Source: Coenobita brevimanus (taxonomy: Eukaryota; Arthropoda; Malacostraca; Decapoda; Coenobitidae). From it: a stretch of 64,000 nucleotides of DNA. Each line of letters begins with the position of its first letter. Position 1 is the stretch's first letter. Below, piece by piece: positions 1 to 10,757 of this stretch. The DNA lies in assembly GCA_032717465.1 (NCBI GenBank), contig CM064713.1:10305464-10369463 (forward strand). Reading direction: 5' to 3'. The notes beneath the pieces are model-generated. The model was not told the origin of the DNA and ran no database searches. It worked only from the letters and a program-made list of their open reading frames with translations. Made by a program: the position numbers and the translations under genes.

Positions 1-200
1 TCATATTTAGGTATTTATCATTAAAGTTTATAGGCACAAGCTTATTGGTGTTTACCGTTAGTTTAGCAAGTGAATTTTTGCTTTATTAATCCATAGAGTA
101 CTTAACTCTATTTAGTACTTTATTCTTGGTAATGCCAGATGATTTTATTCGCTCCTGGGAAGTCGCCATACCCATTGCGTTAATTATTGAGTCATTTGTA
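1..200 (+). repeat. Partial LTR of the Gypsy-B family
   Basis: This segment matches 6922-7121 almost base for base; by eye I see one difference (near position 188). The second copy lies in the long terminal region upstream of the Gypsy-B gag gene, so this is the 3' part of a third copy of that terminal repeat, cut by the window edge on the left. On the right the match stops exactly at 200, where a mariner relic begins. No coding is visible. Confidence 0.85.
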
Positions 201-201
201 T

Positions 202-351
202 CCAAGGATGCATGGACTCGTTGAAAAAATCCTGGGACCACGGTATACATGCCCAAGGGGATTACTTCAAAGGCGACAGTGAGAACTAGGAGGTAAGATA
301 ACTTACTTTCCTACAATATTAAAATTACTGGAACTTTTGGGTACCACCTCA
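202..351 (+). pseudogene. mariner-like transposase C-terminus and 3' terminal repeat (relic)
   Basis: The frame ending at the TAG at 287-289 reads as a short peptide closing with QGDYFKGDSEN, which resembles the usual end of mariner transposases (a GDYF box shortly before the stop). About 55 bases further on comes a stretch resembling a mariner terminal inverted repeat (around 322-350), ending at a TA step. The DDD catalytic domain and the 5' end are absent, so this is a 5'-truncated dead copy. The family call rests on the C-terminal motif and the repeat-like end; the subfamily cannot be given. Confidence 0.6.
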
Positions 352-367
352 TATATATACTGTATAT

Positions 368-440
368 GTATATCTCATCTCATCTCATCTCATCAGCCGT
401 TTGTGCGTCCACTGCAGGACGGGACCGGCCTATCCCGACC
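368..440. repeat. (CATCT)n run and short LINE-tail-like relic
   Basis: A short pentamer run (ATCTC repeated about four times) leads into a block at 393-440 containing GTCCACTGCAGGAC. That block resembles a motif often seen in 3' untranslated regions of arthropod non-LTR elements. Nothing coding is attached, and the identification is by similarity to a remembered motif only. Confidence 0.35.
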
Positions 441-774
441 GAAGTGGGGACGATACAGCCAATGTATCTCTACCAAGTGGGTTAGGCTGTCTAGTAGAGA
501 TTGTATATAGGGTGAGAAGTGCTTGGAAGTGTAATTGTAGTGTTGGAGTGGCTTTGGATGTGTGTGTAGTCTGTGAATCAGGTGCAATCGGCCCGCGCAA
601 GCCGACTGGGTGCAAGCATACTTTATAGTATGCGACACTGGTTCAACCACAGCACCCCTTGTGTCCACCAATGCAGTACTTGGCCTGAAGAATGCTCCCA
701 AAGTTTATTACCCTGGTGGGGCGCGAACCCTCGTTCTTCAGTGTACGAAAACACACACTTTACAACTGTACGAC

Positions 775-775
<1 letters not shown>
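441..775. other. Gene-free stretch with a weak tRNA-like box
   Basis: I see no supportable gene. On the minus strand at about 715-735 there is a B-box-like GGTTCGCGCCCC, which could be the remnant of a tRNA-derived SINE, but no matching A box stands out upstream. The short open frames here are not protein-like. Confidence 0.3.

Positions 776-859
<84 letters not shown>
776..859. repeat. (TA)n microsatellite
   Basis: About 84 bases of uninterrupted TA dinucleotide. It is one of ten long TA tracts in the window, several of which serve as flanks of mobile elements. Confidence 0.97.
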
Positions 860-861
<2 letters not shown>

Positions 862-1390
862 CGTAGAGGTTATCTGTGGGGTTAGTGGGTTAAGATGATG
901 ATTATGATGATGATGGTAATGATGATGGTAGATTTTTTCTGCCTGATGGTGTGGTTACTATGGGAGGTCCATTAAGGGAACATGGAAGAGGCGGTGGGGT
1001 GTGCGAGAATGGAGGAAGGTTTTTTTTTGTTCTTTTTCCTCACCCTCTCTTTTCCTCCTTACCCCCTCCCTCCCCCTCGCCATTTGCCCTCTTTAGCCCA
1101 CTTTTCCGATTTTATCGTGCTCTGTTTCCCTAATGTCTTTCTTTTCTCCCTCTCCTTTCCCCTAGCCTTTGCCTCATCAGGGAAGATGGATCTCGCACAA
1201 CTTTCCCTCCTTAAATCATTAACCCATTGAGGTTATTTGTCATAGTGGCCTTTGGGCCACAGACAGACAAAGCTGCTTTAACAACCAAGCCTCCTATTCC
1301 ACTCTTCTCGCTTTCCCTTCCTCTCCGCTTCCCACCATATTCAATTATGTTCTATTCTGCTTCAATCTTCTCCTCTTTGTTACCTCATAC
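860..1390. other. Gene-free stretch with (ATG)n and polypyrimidine tract
   Basis: A degenerate ATG/GAT trinucleotide run occupies about 894-930. From about 1019 to 1175 the plus strand is almost pure C and T, giving open frames full of Pro, Ser, Phe and Leu that are compositional artefacts. No gene is supported. Confidence 0.6.

Positions 1391-1429
<39 letters not shown>
1391..1429. repeat. (CA)n microsatellite
   Basis: About 39 bases of CA dinucleotide. Confidence 0.97.
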
Positions 1430-1431
<2 letters not shown>

Positions 1432-1924
1432 ACTGACACATGAATGACAGTGAAACGTTTGATAATATGGTAAGGTATACTGCATTCATATACCTTCCTT
1501 GTAACCCCCACCAGCTTTCTTAACTATATTCCCATAACCAACGCGAATCAAACGCTTCAACTAGCATTTCCTTCGGTATCATAATGTTGTATTTATTCCT
1601 CTCAATTCGGAAAATCAAATTTCACTTTTTAAAGATTTTTAACGTTTTGGTTCAGCTCAAGGTGAACTTCTCGAACTAGACTTGTTAGGTACGGCCTTAA
1701 TAATCGCTTCACTACAATGATGTTCGCTGCTAGATAAACACATATGATAAGAGGAAGAATAAGCTGCAAAATATATCATACTTAAAAATATTTACTTTTT
1801 ATTGCTGCCGGACTATTTTGTTCTGCTCAGGAGGCTTATTGTACTGAATGACTTGGATACTGTCTCTCTTAACGTCTTTGCTGTGAGTAGCCTTTTCTAA
1901 CCAGGATAAAACCGTCTGGGGTTC
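1430..1924. other. Stretch with no recognised feature
   Basis: AT-rich sequence with no long open frame and no repeat that I can match elsewhere in the window. Confidence 0.5.
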
Positions 1925-2187
1925 CATAGTTGACGTGCTGCATAAATGAAGGACTGGGAGTAACGGATACCTCTTTCATTAGAGAGCTGGACAGAAAAGA
2001 GATGAGAGTTTGTTGCTTGACGGGTGCTATGCACCCGTCGTAGAGATGGAGGGATGCTAGCAGACAGTTCAGAGGAGCAGTGACCATTGAAGTAGCAATA
2101 GAAAAGAGATAAAGATGCAACAGTGCGGCAAAGAGACAGAGGTTGAAGGGAGCCAGTAAGAGGAGGAGAGTTAATGAGACGAAAAGA
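1925..2187 (-). pseudogene. LINE-E (jockey-like) ORF2 C-terminal fragment
   Basis: The sequence matches the reverse-strand LINE-E copies at about 46750-47000 and 50855-51105. It corresponds to the end of ORF2 downstream of RT, which in the better copies encodes a segment with the words SQSFIYATGQLWN. Both ends are missing: the 3' untranslated region and tail are lost on the left, and everything upstream is lost at 2187, where LINE-A begins in the opposite orientation. The fragment is not functional. Confidence 0.8.
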
Positions 2188-4593
2188 GATGAATGATTAT
2201 GTCAAAGAAAATGAACCACATATAATATGCCTAACTGAAACAAAATTAACACCAAGGCTATCAAATGACATCCTAAACTTAGAGGAATATAATATATGGA
2301 GAAGAGATAGGAACTTAAAAAAAGGAGGAGGAATTATAATATTAACTAAGAAAAATCTAAAAGTCAAAGAAATAGAACTAGATATACCCTCACAAGTAGA
2401 ACTGATTGCAGTAGAGATCAATACAACTGAAGGGAAAGTAATTGTAGCAAATTTGTACATGCCACCCAAGTCAAACACATGGGAAAAAGACGAGTATGAG
2501 GACCTGGCAGAGAATACAATTCAGAGTTTAAGATCATTACTACATAATATGGAAGAGAAATCGGAAAGAATTATACTAACTGGAGATTTTAATACAAATA
2601 TAAATTGGAATACTCTAGATATAATAAGCCAAGAAAGCTGTTGGGACTAAAAGCTCCTGGATCTCGTGCAAGAGTTTTTCGTAACGCAACATGTAAGGGA
2701 ACGCACCAGAAAAAGAGGACTCGATGTACCCTCAATGCTAGATCTGATATTTACTAGGCAAGAAAACGATATTGACAATTTAATATACCACCCTCCATTC
2801 GGCAAAAGCGACCATGCAATACTAAAGTGCAACATCAGGATAGCATATGGCATAGTTAACAGCAATGAAAGTTACAAAAAGAGCCTAAACTATAAAAAGG
2901 GAAACTATCATGACCTAAAGAAGTACTTCTTAGAAATTGATTGGGGAAAGGAGCTTAGAGGACAAGATTTAAATGCTGTCTATAAAAAATTCTGCGAACT
3001 TTATGAAATAGGAGTCCAGAAGTACATCCCAAAGCACAAAGAAGCAGAAAAGAAAATAAAGAAATGGTTCAATAGAGAATGTAAAAAATAAAAAGAAAAA
3101 AGAGATTTGTTGTGGAATAGATACAGAACACACAATAGTGAAAGGGCATATAATAATTACAAACAGGCAAGAAACGATTATACAAGAATAAGGAGGGAAG
3201 CCCAAAAACAGTTTGAGAAGGACATCATAAATAAAAGTAGCGATCAACCAAAGCTATTTTACAGCTACATCAAAGCAAAACTAAAGTAAAAGATAAAATG
3301 CAATTCATTACGGACGAGGGAATCACCTATACACAAGAGAAAGATATTTGTGAAGCGCTAGACAAGAAATTCCAATCAGTTTTTACAGAGGAAAAAAATT
3401 TTGAGAGGGATTATGTGGAACATGCATGCCCACACATACTACCAGATACACAAACATCAGAAAAAGTAATACAGGAGGAGCTAAGTAAATTAGACAAAGG
3501 AAAAGCAAATGGTCCTGATGAAATTTCATGTTGGGTACTACGTGAATGTGCAAAGGAGTTAAGTAAACCATTATTTTTTATTTTCAAGAAATCCTTGAGT
3601 CAAGGTAAACTACCTGATATTTGGAAGAAAGCAAACATTGTTCCCTTATTCAAGAAAGGGAATAGGCAAAATCCACTCAACTACCGACCAATATCACTAA
3701 CCAGTGTTGTAAGCAAGGTATTAGAAAAGCTTATAAGAAAAGCTTGGGTAAATCATCTAGAAGAACACAATATGATAACAGAAAGACAGTTTGGTTTCAG
3801 AAAAGGAAAATCATGTGTTACTAATCTGTTGAGCTACTATGACAGAGTAACAGACACATTACAGGAAAGAGAAGGATGGGTGGACAGTACCTATTTAGAT
3901 TTCAAGAAAGCATTTGACACAGTACCACACCAAAGACTTTTATGGAAACTGTACCATCAAGGAGGAATTCGAGGCAAACTGTATTGTTGGATGCAAGATT
4001 TTCTCATAAGATGAGAAATGAGAACAGTACTAAGGGGAAATTACTCATCATGGAAAGAAGTGACTAGTGGATTACCACAGGGCTCAGTGCTAGCACCAAT
4101 CATGTTTTTAGTGTATGTAAATGATATAGACAATAACACTGGAAATGAAAGCTATTTAAATATGTCTGCAGATGATGCAAAAATACAAAGGAGAATTACT
4201 AACATAGACTCTTGTAAAGAGCTACAAGAAGAATTAAATAAACTTCATGAATGGAGTAATACATGGCAAATGGAATTCAATGTGGACAAGTGTCATGTAA
4301 TCAAGTTTGGTAAAAGTGGAAAAAGACCTGATTGGAATTATACGTTTGGAAATAAAACCCTACACACATCAGAAAGAGAGGACCTAGGTGTGATTATCAA
4401 TAGCAGACTATCTCCGGCAGACCACATCAGTGAGAAGGTACGGAACATGTATACACTGCTTGCAAATATGAGAATAGCATTCACATACATAAATGAAGAC
4501 ATGCTAAGGAAGATAATAACATCATTCATCAGACCAACCCTGGAGTATTCATCAGTAGTCCGGAGTCCTCATCTCAAAGAACACATAGACAAG
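2188..4593 (+). pseudogene. LINE-A: CR1/L2-like endonuclease and reverse transcriptase, first part
   Basis: This is ORF2 of a non-LTR retrotransposon, 5'-truncated inside the endonuclease. The endonuclease (2188-2640) shows CLTETKL and LTGDFNTNI, the catalytic words of APE-type nucleases. A linker with SMLDLIFTRQ follows at 2666-3091. RT (3298-4590) has NYRPISLTS, FGFRKGKSC and LDFKKAFDTVPH, the fingers and palm blocks. The metal-binding box at 4165-4176 reads SADD where the second copy near 63370 has FADD, so a Phe-to-Ser change adds to the damage. Stops or frameshifts occur near 2650, 3091, 3290 and 4014. A 7-bp duplicated target and an RTE fragment interrupt it at 4593. The clade is tentative (CR1/L2/jockey superfamily). 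Confidence 0.85.
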
Positions 4594-5305
4594 AATCTAC
4601 AGGTGAATGTAGGGAAGAGTAAAGTGATGGTCTTTGAGAGAGGTGAAGTCAGTGAATGTATAGCGAGGTTGGACGGTGAGGAATTGGAAAATGTGAGTAC
4701 GTTTAAGTACTTGGTTAGTGTGATAAGTAAGGATGGAGGTTTGGAGGGTGAAGTGCTTGAAAGGGTACAGCAGGGAAGAAAGGTTGCTGGTTCTTTGAAA
4801 GCAGTGATAAGAAACAGGGAAGTGAGCATGGAAGTGAAAAAGTTACTACATGACAGTATTGTGATACCAACTCTAACGTACGGAAGTGAAGCTTGGAAGT
4901 TGTTGGAAGGACACAAGTCAAGAGTGAGAGCAGTGGAAATGAGTTATTTAAGAGGAGCCTGTGGAGTCACATGGAGAGACAGGCTGACGAATGCAGATAT
5001 AAAGGAGCGTTGTGGTGTTGATGTGGATGTGATAGGAAGCGTTATGAGGAACACACTGAGGTGGTTTGGCCATGTGGAGAGGATGGAGGGTGAAAGACTG
5101 ACGAAGAGAGTGTATGTGAGTGAGGTGGAGGGGGGAAGAGGGAGGGAGGCCAAGGTTGAGATGGAGGGATGGGGTGGAGAGGTATATTAGAGAGGGGTGT
5201 GAGTTGGGAGCAGGGCAGTGAAATGGCGGGGGACAGGGCGACTTGAAGGCGATTTTTTTGTGGCCACCCCAAACGGGATTGAGGCGTCTGGCAATAGATA
5301 GATAG
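4594..5305 (+). mobile_element. RTE-like LINE fragment (copy a) inserted in LINE-A
   Basis: This is the last 0.7 kb of the RTE family that is more complete at 24636-27578. It starts in the thumb region after RT, keeps the typical C-terminal words RWFGHVERMEGERL, and ends with a short (TAGA) tail at 5294-5305. It is 5'-truncated, as expected of target-primed reverse transcription. AGACAAG at 4587-4593 is repeated at 5306-5312, a clean target-site duplication that proves later insertion into LINE-A. The coding frame stays open to 5190, fused in frame with the upstream LINE-A sequence; that fusion is accidental. Confidence 0.93.
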
Positions 5306-5712
5306 AGACAAGATTGAAAAAGTTCAAAGGGCCGCTACAAGATGGGTACCAAGCTTAATGGATCTAAGCTACGATGAAAGACTAAATAAACCGAATCTAC
5401 CAACACTACAGGAGAGAAGAAAATGAGGTGACATGATTATGCTATATAAATGCATATCAGGGAAGAAGAAAATAGACATAAATGATTACTTAAGCTATGG
5501 GGAAGCATCAGCAAGAGGACACTGCAAAAAACTGCATAAGAAGAGAGGTGATAAAGACGTAAGGAAATTTAGTTTCCCAAACAGGGCAATTGATCAATGG
5601 AATGCACTACCGAATGAAATAGTGTGTGCCAAAACAATTCACAATTTTAAAGATATGTACGATAAATATGGTTTAAGACATGGGACAGTACGAGCTTGAC
5701 TCATTCCTGTAA
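5306..5712 (+). pseudogene. LINE-A ORF2 C-terminus (second part) and 3' UTR
   Basis: LINE-A resumes after the RTE insert. The frame reads through IEKVQRAATRW and ends with WNALPNEIV and VCAKTIHNFKDMYDKYG before the TGA at 5697-5699. The same ending is found in the minus-strand copy at 62575-62793. An in-frame stop (TGA near 5423) breaks the region. The common 3' UTR runs to about 5725 and leads into CA and TA microsatellites. Confidence 0.85.
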
Positions 5713-5732
5713 AGATACAATTAGGTAAGAAC

Positions 5733-5836
<104 letters not shown>

Positions 5837-5839
5837 ATT

Positions 5840-7200
5840 TTCACGAATCAAATTCGCGACATTTTCCTTTTGTGAGAAACCACGAACTATTAGTGGAAAA
5901 CTCACTGTGTATCGTTCAGTTAACCGTTTCTCTCTCCATTTCGATGGTATACTTTTTTCATAACATTCATCACTGTTCAAAAGTGACCGTTCTAATGCAC
6001 GTCATTAAGTGCTCTACTGAGCGATATTATTGTTTCTATACTGTTTGCCCCTGCTTGCCTCAACCGTTGGCCACGCCTTCTTCCGGCTGGCCTGGGCATC
6101 CTACCCCAACATTGAATTTGAATGAGTCTTTTGTCTGTCGCGACGGAGTGTGGTTCTGTGCTCCAGCAGTGAGAGTGAGAGAGGTCATCTAGCACCCAGA
6201 CTCCACTAGACTACAGTTCTCCAGGCTCCCACCCTTCCTTGGTGATACGCTACATTGACCAGTATTTCTTTTTTGTATTTTCCTAGGTTTAAGAGGTTAG
6301 CTTCTGAGTGAGCGAGTGAGTGCGATCTCTTTATTTTGAATTCATTTTGAAATGTAACGTTAAATTTATTCCTTTGTAATCAATAAATTTAACAGTTCTT
6401 TTTCTTTGAGCTTAATGTAATGTAAACTCGTGTTTCATTTCTCCATAATTAAGCTTATTTCCCTTATAGCTCCTAGCTTGCATAAACGCTTTGCTATTCA
6501 TAACTGGTACTTAGGCCAGTCTTGTTGTATTAAGCTTAAAATCCGTTGTGCCTTCTAGAAGTTAACGCATCAGCAAGAACCTGATGTCATTGATACTATT
6601 AGTTATTTATTGTCAGGGGCGAAGTCACTTTCTCCAGATGCTAACAGTACTAATACACAGCAATTGTGAGTAATTAGTCTCTACTGTGTACTGTTGAGAA
6701 AGTTTGTAAATTCTCGTTCTGGGAGAGTCGGCGAAGCGGGCCGGCATAAAGTAATCATTGCTTGATTTAGCAAGACAATTCATTGTCTCTGCTCTTCAGT
6801 ATTATTGAGAATTATCTTTTAATATTGCATTTATTTTAAAAAACCCCATGACAATTGGGGATCTCATTCCAGGATATTAACTCCTAGCTCTAAAGTTATT
6901 CACGAGATAATACTCACTCGTTCATATTTAGGTATTTATCATTAAAGTTTATAGGCACAAGCTTATTGGTGTTTACCGTTAGTTTAGCAAGTGAATTTTT
7001 GCTTTATTAATCCATAGAGTACTTAACTCTATTTAGTACTTTATTCTTGGTAATGCCAGATGATTTTATTCGCTCCTGGGAAGTCGCCATACCCATTGCG
7101 TTAATTACTGAGTCATTTGTATTTTTGCTTTATTCTTTGCCAGTTAACTAGATAAGATTGGTCACCACTAGCTTGTGTCTGTATTCTTTACTGGTGTTAT
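5840..7200 (+). repeat. Gypsy-B 5' LTR (approximate limits)
   Basis: The first part (about 5843-6532) matches 10767-11456 with a few scattered differences. The later part (6922-7121) matches window positions 1-200. Together this indicates a long terminal repeat of roughly 1.3 kb that precedes the gag start at 7263. An AATAAA polyadenylation signal lies at 6382-6387. I could not place the exact 3' border or the primer-binding site with confidence. The left border abuts the TA tract at 5833, with a few bases of uncertain origin. Confidence 0.7.
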
Positions 7201-7262
7201 TTGCATTCGTTTGCGAAGCAGCAGTCAGTACTCAGTTTCGGCTTGCTTAGTAAATTAGCGAC

Positions 7263-8383
7263 ATGGCTACCACCATATTTTTACAGGAAGCCAAAGACAT
7301 CGGGCTTACCGAGCCCCAGGAAATTAAAGAGTACATACTCTCACGGCATGATCAGGAGCAGCAGCGCGAGAATGATGCCCGTGAAGAGCGTAAGATTCAG
7401 CGTGAGGAACGCGAAAGGGAGCGCGAATACGAGCGAGAACAGAGCGAATACGAGCAGAATCAGAGCGAACACGAGCAGAAACAACGGGAACTCGAGTTAG
7501 AACAAGAGCGACAACAACGCGAACACGAGCAAAAACAACGCGAACTCGAGCTAGTACAAGAGCGAGAACAACGCGAATACGAGCGTGAACAACGAGACAG
7601 AGAATGAGAACACGAACGTGCCGAGCGAGAAGCACGCGAAAAACATGAACTTGAAGTGCTGAAGCTCAAGCGAGATTCCTTGGCTTCAGACACATCTGGT
7701 GCAGTTGGTCCAAGCTCCACGAGCGTTCTCCCTGCACATGTTACGGCGACCCCATGCATCAAGCTTCCTTCATACAAGGAAGGCGAGCGAATCGAGCCAT
7801 ACATAGCTCGTTTTGAGGACATGTCAGACATGTATCAACTGGATGAGGCAGTTAAGCGGCTCCAATTTCTTAGTTTATTTGAGGGCCCTGCCCTCGATAT
7901 TCTCCACAGAATTCGTGGGGACAATCTCACGTATGAGATGATGAAAGCTGCACTCATTATGGCGTATGGTCTCACAGTAGACGACGCCAAAGTTCAGTTC
8001 ATGTGAGCTCGTCTCCAAGACAAGGAGACAGCTGTTCAGTTCCTCGACCGTCTCACTGCTTACTTAGATGAGTGGATGGAAAAAGATCAGACCCCTAACA
8101 CGCTAGAGGGGATAATTGACCTCATGCTGCGTACGCAGCTAGAAAAGTTGTGGCCTGCTGAGCTCATAGCACAGCTTAAGACCTGCCAGGTGAAACATGC
8201 CAGCCAAATGGTGGAAAAGGCTGACGCATATTTCACTACATACGGGTATCAAACTCGCAAGCAGCATACCTGGAACAGAAAAGCTGATAAATCTGGGAAA
8301 CCGTCTCAGATTGAACCCCACCAACAAGGCCATTCTCAGAATAATGGCCAAGGTCCAAAACCTCAGTGGAAGGACCAGGGGTA
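7263..8383 (+). pseudogene. Gypsy-B gag (capsid polyprotein), broken
   Basis: The frame starts with MATTIFLQEAKDIG and runs into a long Glu/Arg/Gln-rich coiled-coil stretch (about residues 28-125), then a capsid-like region (7700-8300) with the words YIARFEDM and LFEGPALDIL. This layout is common in metazoan Gypsy gag proteins. In-frame stops occur at 7605 (TGA), about 8005 (TGA) and 8382 (TAA), all in one frame, so the gene decayed by point mutation rather than by indels. I do not see a clear CCHC zinc knuckle; the basic Gln-rich region after 8250 may take its place. The product would form the particle core. It is not functional here. Confidence 0.8.
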
Positions 8384-9206
8384 AAACACTCAGAAACCTG
8401 AGTGGAAGAGGTACAACAGGTACCCTAACCAGCAGCAGAATCAGCCATGCAACCGACCGTCAGGACAGTCCTTTTCACCACCAGCTCAAGTGAATAGGAG
8501 GCAGGAAGCAAACACAGCCTTCAATCCTCAGCAGCAGCACGGTGGTCACGTCCCTACCAGTACGGGTACTCCCCCACAGTTCACTAGTCCCACAGTGACA
8601 GTGAACCACCCTCCACAGATGGCCAATGTTCCATCTCCACAGGCAGTGAGTACGACCCCTCAAGTTTCTAATTCACAAGGCACAATGTTTGCCACATCAA
8701 TTATTCAGCAGCCTCATGAGTGGCTAGCTGCTTCCTCCACAGGCCCTCCCACAGGTGACAGTACCTTCCTTGTTCAGCCAGGGTTTGTGGGAGACATCCC
8801 TGTGAAGGTCCTGAGAGATAATGGATCCTCAGGTTGCTCTGTCAAGCAGAGTCTAGTTCGGCCTGAGCAGTACACAGGTCGACAGATCCATGCAAACCTT
8901 GTTGATGGATCAGTGAGATTGTTCCCTGAGCCATGTATCCAGGTGGCATCTCCATTTTATACTGGTACGACACTCGCAGTTGTCATGCCAGAACCTTTAT
9001 TTGACCTAATTGTAGGCAATATTTCCGGTGTCAAGGATAGTTGCACCGAAGATGACGCTACTCAGACTTCAGCTACAGAAACACAAGCCATGACTGAGGC
9101 TCCAGATTGTGTCACCCCAGTGACCATTGAATCGCCGCAAGATCTGATGTGTAGCCAAACTGTTGTTCAAGAACAACATTCTGACCCGACACTTGCTGCC
9201 GTGTGA
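8384..9206 (+). pseudogene. Gypsy-B protease region
   Basis: This continues the gag frame. After a Pro/Gln/Thr-rich spacer (8490-8750), a retropepsin-like domain follows with VLRDNGSSGCSV, where the active-site triad is DNG in place of the usual DTG or DSG, and later PLFDLIVGNISG, matching the ILG-type flap-end motif. The frame closes at a TGA (9204-9206), beyond which the same frame continues directly into integrase. Aspartyl proteases of this kind cleave the Gag-Pol polyprotein. The DNG triad may be a mutation or a family trait. Confidence 0.7.
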
Positions 9207-9600
9207 AAGAAACAAAAGGGTCGAGTGATAAAGTATTCACGGGGAGGTCGAGCCAAGTTCCTTCACAAACAAGGACGGCTCTACCATGAGTCACGAACAC
9301 CCGAGGGCGAGGTTCGATTGCAGTTTGTTGTTCCCGCCAAGTATCGCCTAGCAGTGTTAGAATGGGGTCATTGTTCACCTCAGGAGGTCACATGGGCAAA
9401 AGGAAGACCCAGGGCCGTATCCGAGCTGACTTTTTCTGGCCAGGGATGGGACGAGACATAGATAGTTTTGTGCGTTCCTGTAATGTGTGACCATGTAACA
9501 CCAATCAGGGACATGTTCTTCCTGTGCCATTTGTAACCACACCTGTAATCTCTGAGTCAGTTGAGAGACAGGGTAGGTTAGTGAAGTGGGAGCAGACCTG
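9207..9600 (+). pseudogene. Gypsy-B integrase N-terminal part, truncated
   Basis: In the same frame as the protease, the sequence encodes a linker and an H2C2-like zinc-binding region: VPAKYRLAVLEWGHCSPQEV, then FVRSCNVCDHVTP. After a shift of frame the words VLPVPFVTTPVISESVE match the linker that normally leads to the integrase core. The catalytic core and any RT are missing. RT does not lie between protease and integrase, so this element had the protease-integrase order also seen in family G1. The domain call is from motifs only. Confidence 0.7.
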
Positions 9601-9645
9601 ACGTCTCGCCCATTGGCCCCACAGGACACAGTATGTCCAGGGCCT

Positions 9646-10005
9646 GTATATACATATGTACCGTAAGTTAAAGGGGAATGTTCGAGAACCCGCAGAGGCA
9701 ACCCAAGGCTGTGTCTGCGGACACACGAGCCCAAGTTTGCGTAAGGATTCTCAGTTGCCCTGATATTGTGTATACATGTGTACTCTAGGCTAAAGGGGGG
9801 GAAGTTTGAGGACCCGTGTACAGTCTGAGGCTGTGTCTGAGGACACACGAGCCCGAGTTTGCACAAGGATTCTCAGCTCCCCGATATATAGGCACTACAG
9901 TAGGTTAAGGCAGAGGTAGAGGACCCATGTGCAGTCCGAGGCTGTGTCTGAGGACACACGAGCCTGAGTTTGGATAAGGATTCTCAACTTGCCGACACTA
10001 ATCGT
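9646..10005 (+). repeat. Three tandem imperfect repeats of about 115 bp
   Basis: Each unit contains a core with GGACACACGAGCC followed by AAGGATTCTCA, with AGGCTGTGTCTG upstream of it. The copies start at about 9650, 9770 and 9890. They lie in the 3' non-coding part of Gypsy-B where RT and RNase H would be expected if the element were complete. They do not encode a conserved protein. Confidence 0.8.
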
Positions 10006-10658
10006 AAGTGTAGAGTTAAGTTTAACCAGTAAACTACACGAGTCCTCAAGACCAACGGCGTCCAGGGACTACGTTTTCTGGTTACTAATGTACCTAATAA
10101 ATTAATGGCGACCTCGAATGTACGAAGCTTAGGCTGTCACTCGTATTTTTCTGCTAGAGCGTACCTTTCGCAGCATGTACTGATTGCTAGGCAGAGAGAG
10201 TAATTGTAATGTAATAAGAATTTTTGTCTCATTGACACTTTTGATGCTCCACCTTAATTGATTTTGCAGGTACAGCAATGGGTGTAGCAGTTTTGCTGTG
10301 CGGGCCAGCTGATCGTCTGCCGCACGCTGCCGCCTCTTCTCCTCTGCCTTCGTCGTCGCCATATTAATAATTACTGTATCATTTTACACATAGGTACAGT
10401 TACACTACAACTGTCACACCTACACCGTGTATCACATACACCACACTACACAACAATTAGTTGTCAGTGTAAATGTAGCGAACTTTCGCTCAGTTTGACC
10501 TGAGTACAGGATTTTCACCGTCGTCACCAAGTTTTTTCCCTCAAGCTTGCCTCTATTAACGTAAATACGAGGTTTTTACGCTAATTGGCGATAGTGATTT
10601 TCTCCTGTAGCAGGATAGCACACACATCACAGTGTGAATCTTGTGTGACTGAGTTAGG

Positions 10659-10714
<56 letters not shown>

Positions 10715-10757
10715 ACAAATTTTTTCCCATAAGGAAAAAATTTCATTTTGAAGGGGC
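10006..10757. other. Gypsy-B 3' internal remnant with TA tract and hairpin
   Basis: This stretch contains a minus-strand open frame of 77 codons (10129-10362, starting MATTKAEEKRRQRAAD) that I do not recognise, a TA microsatellite at 10667-10712, and a perfect 11-bp stem (10717-10727 with 10733-10743) with a 5-base loop. A purine-rich GAAGGGG at 10751-10757 is a plausible polypurine tract before the 3' LTR. No other gene is visible. Confidence 0.5.

Noticed and set aside
776..859. Open frames made of alternating Tyr and Ile at TA tracts
   Set aside because: They are translations of dinucleotide repeats without protein support.
950..1436. Pro/Ser/Leu-rich open frames as secreted protein genes
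   Set aside because: They arise from a polypyrimidine tract and a CA microsatellite.
4018..5190. 390-codon frame as a single intact LINE protein
   Set aside because: It fuses LINE-A RT with the unrelated RTE fragment across the insertion border at 4594; the fusion is accidental.
10129..10362. Minus-strand 77-codon frame as a host gene
   Set aside because: Only one basic N-terminus is seen, with no conserved motif or splice context, so it is noted only as part of the Gypsy-B remnant.
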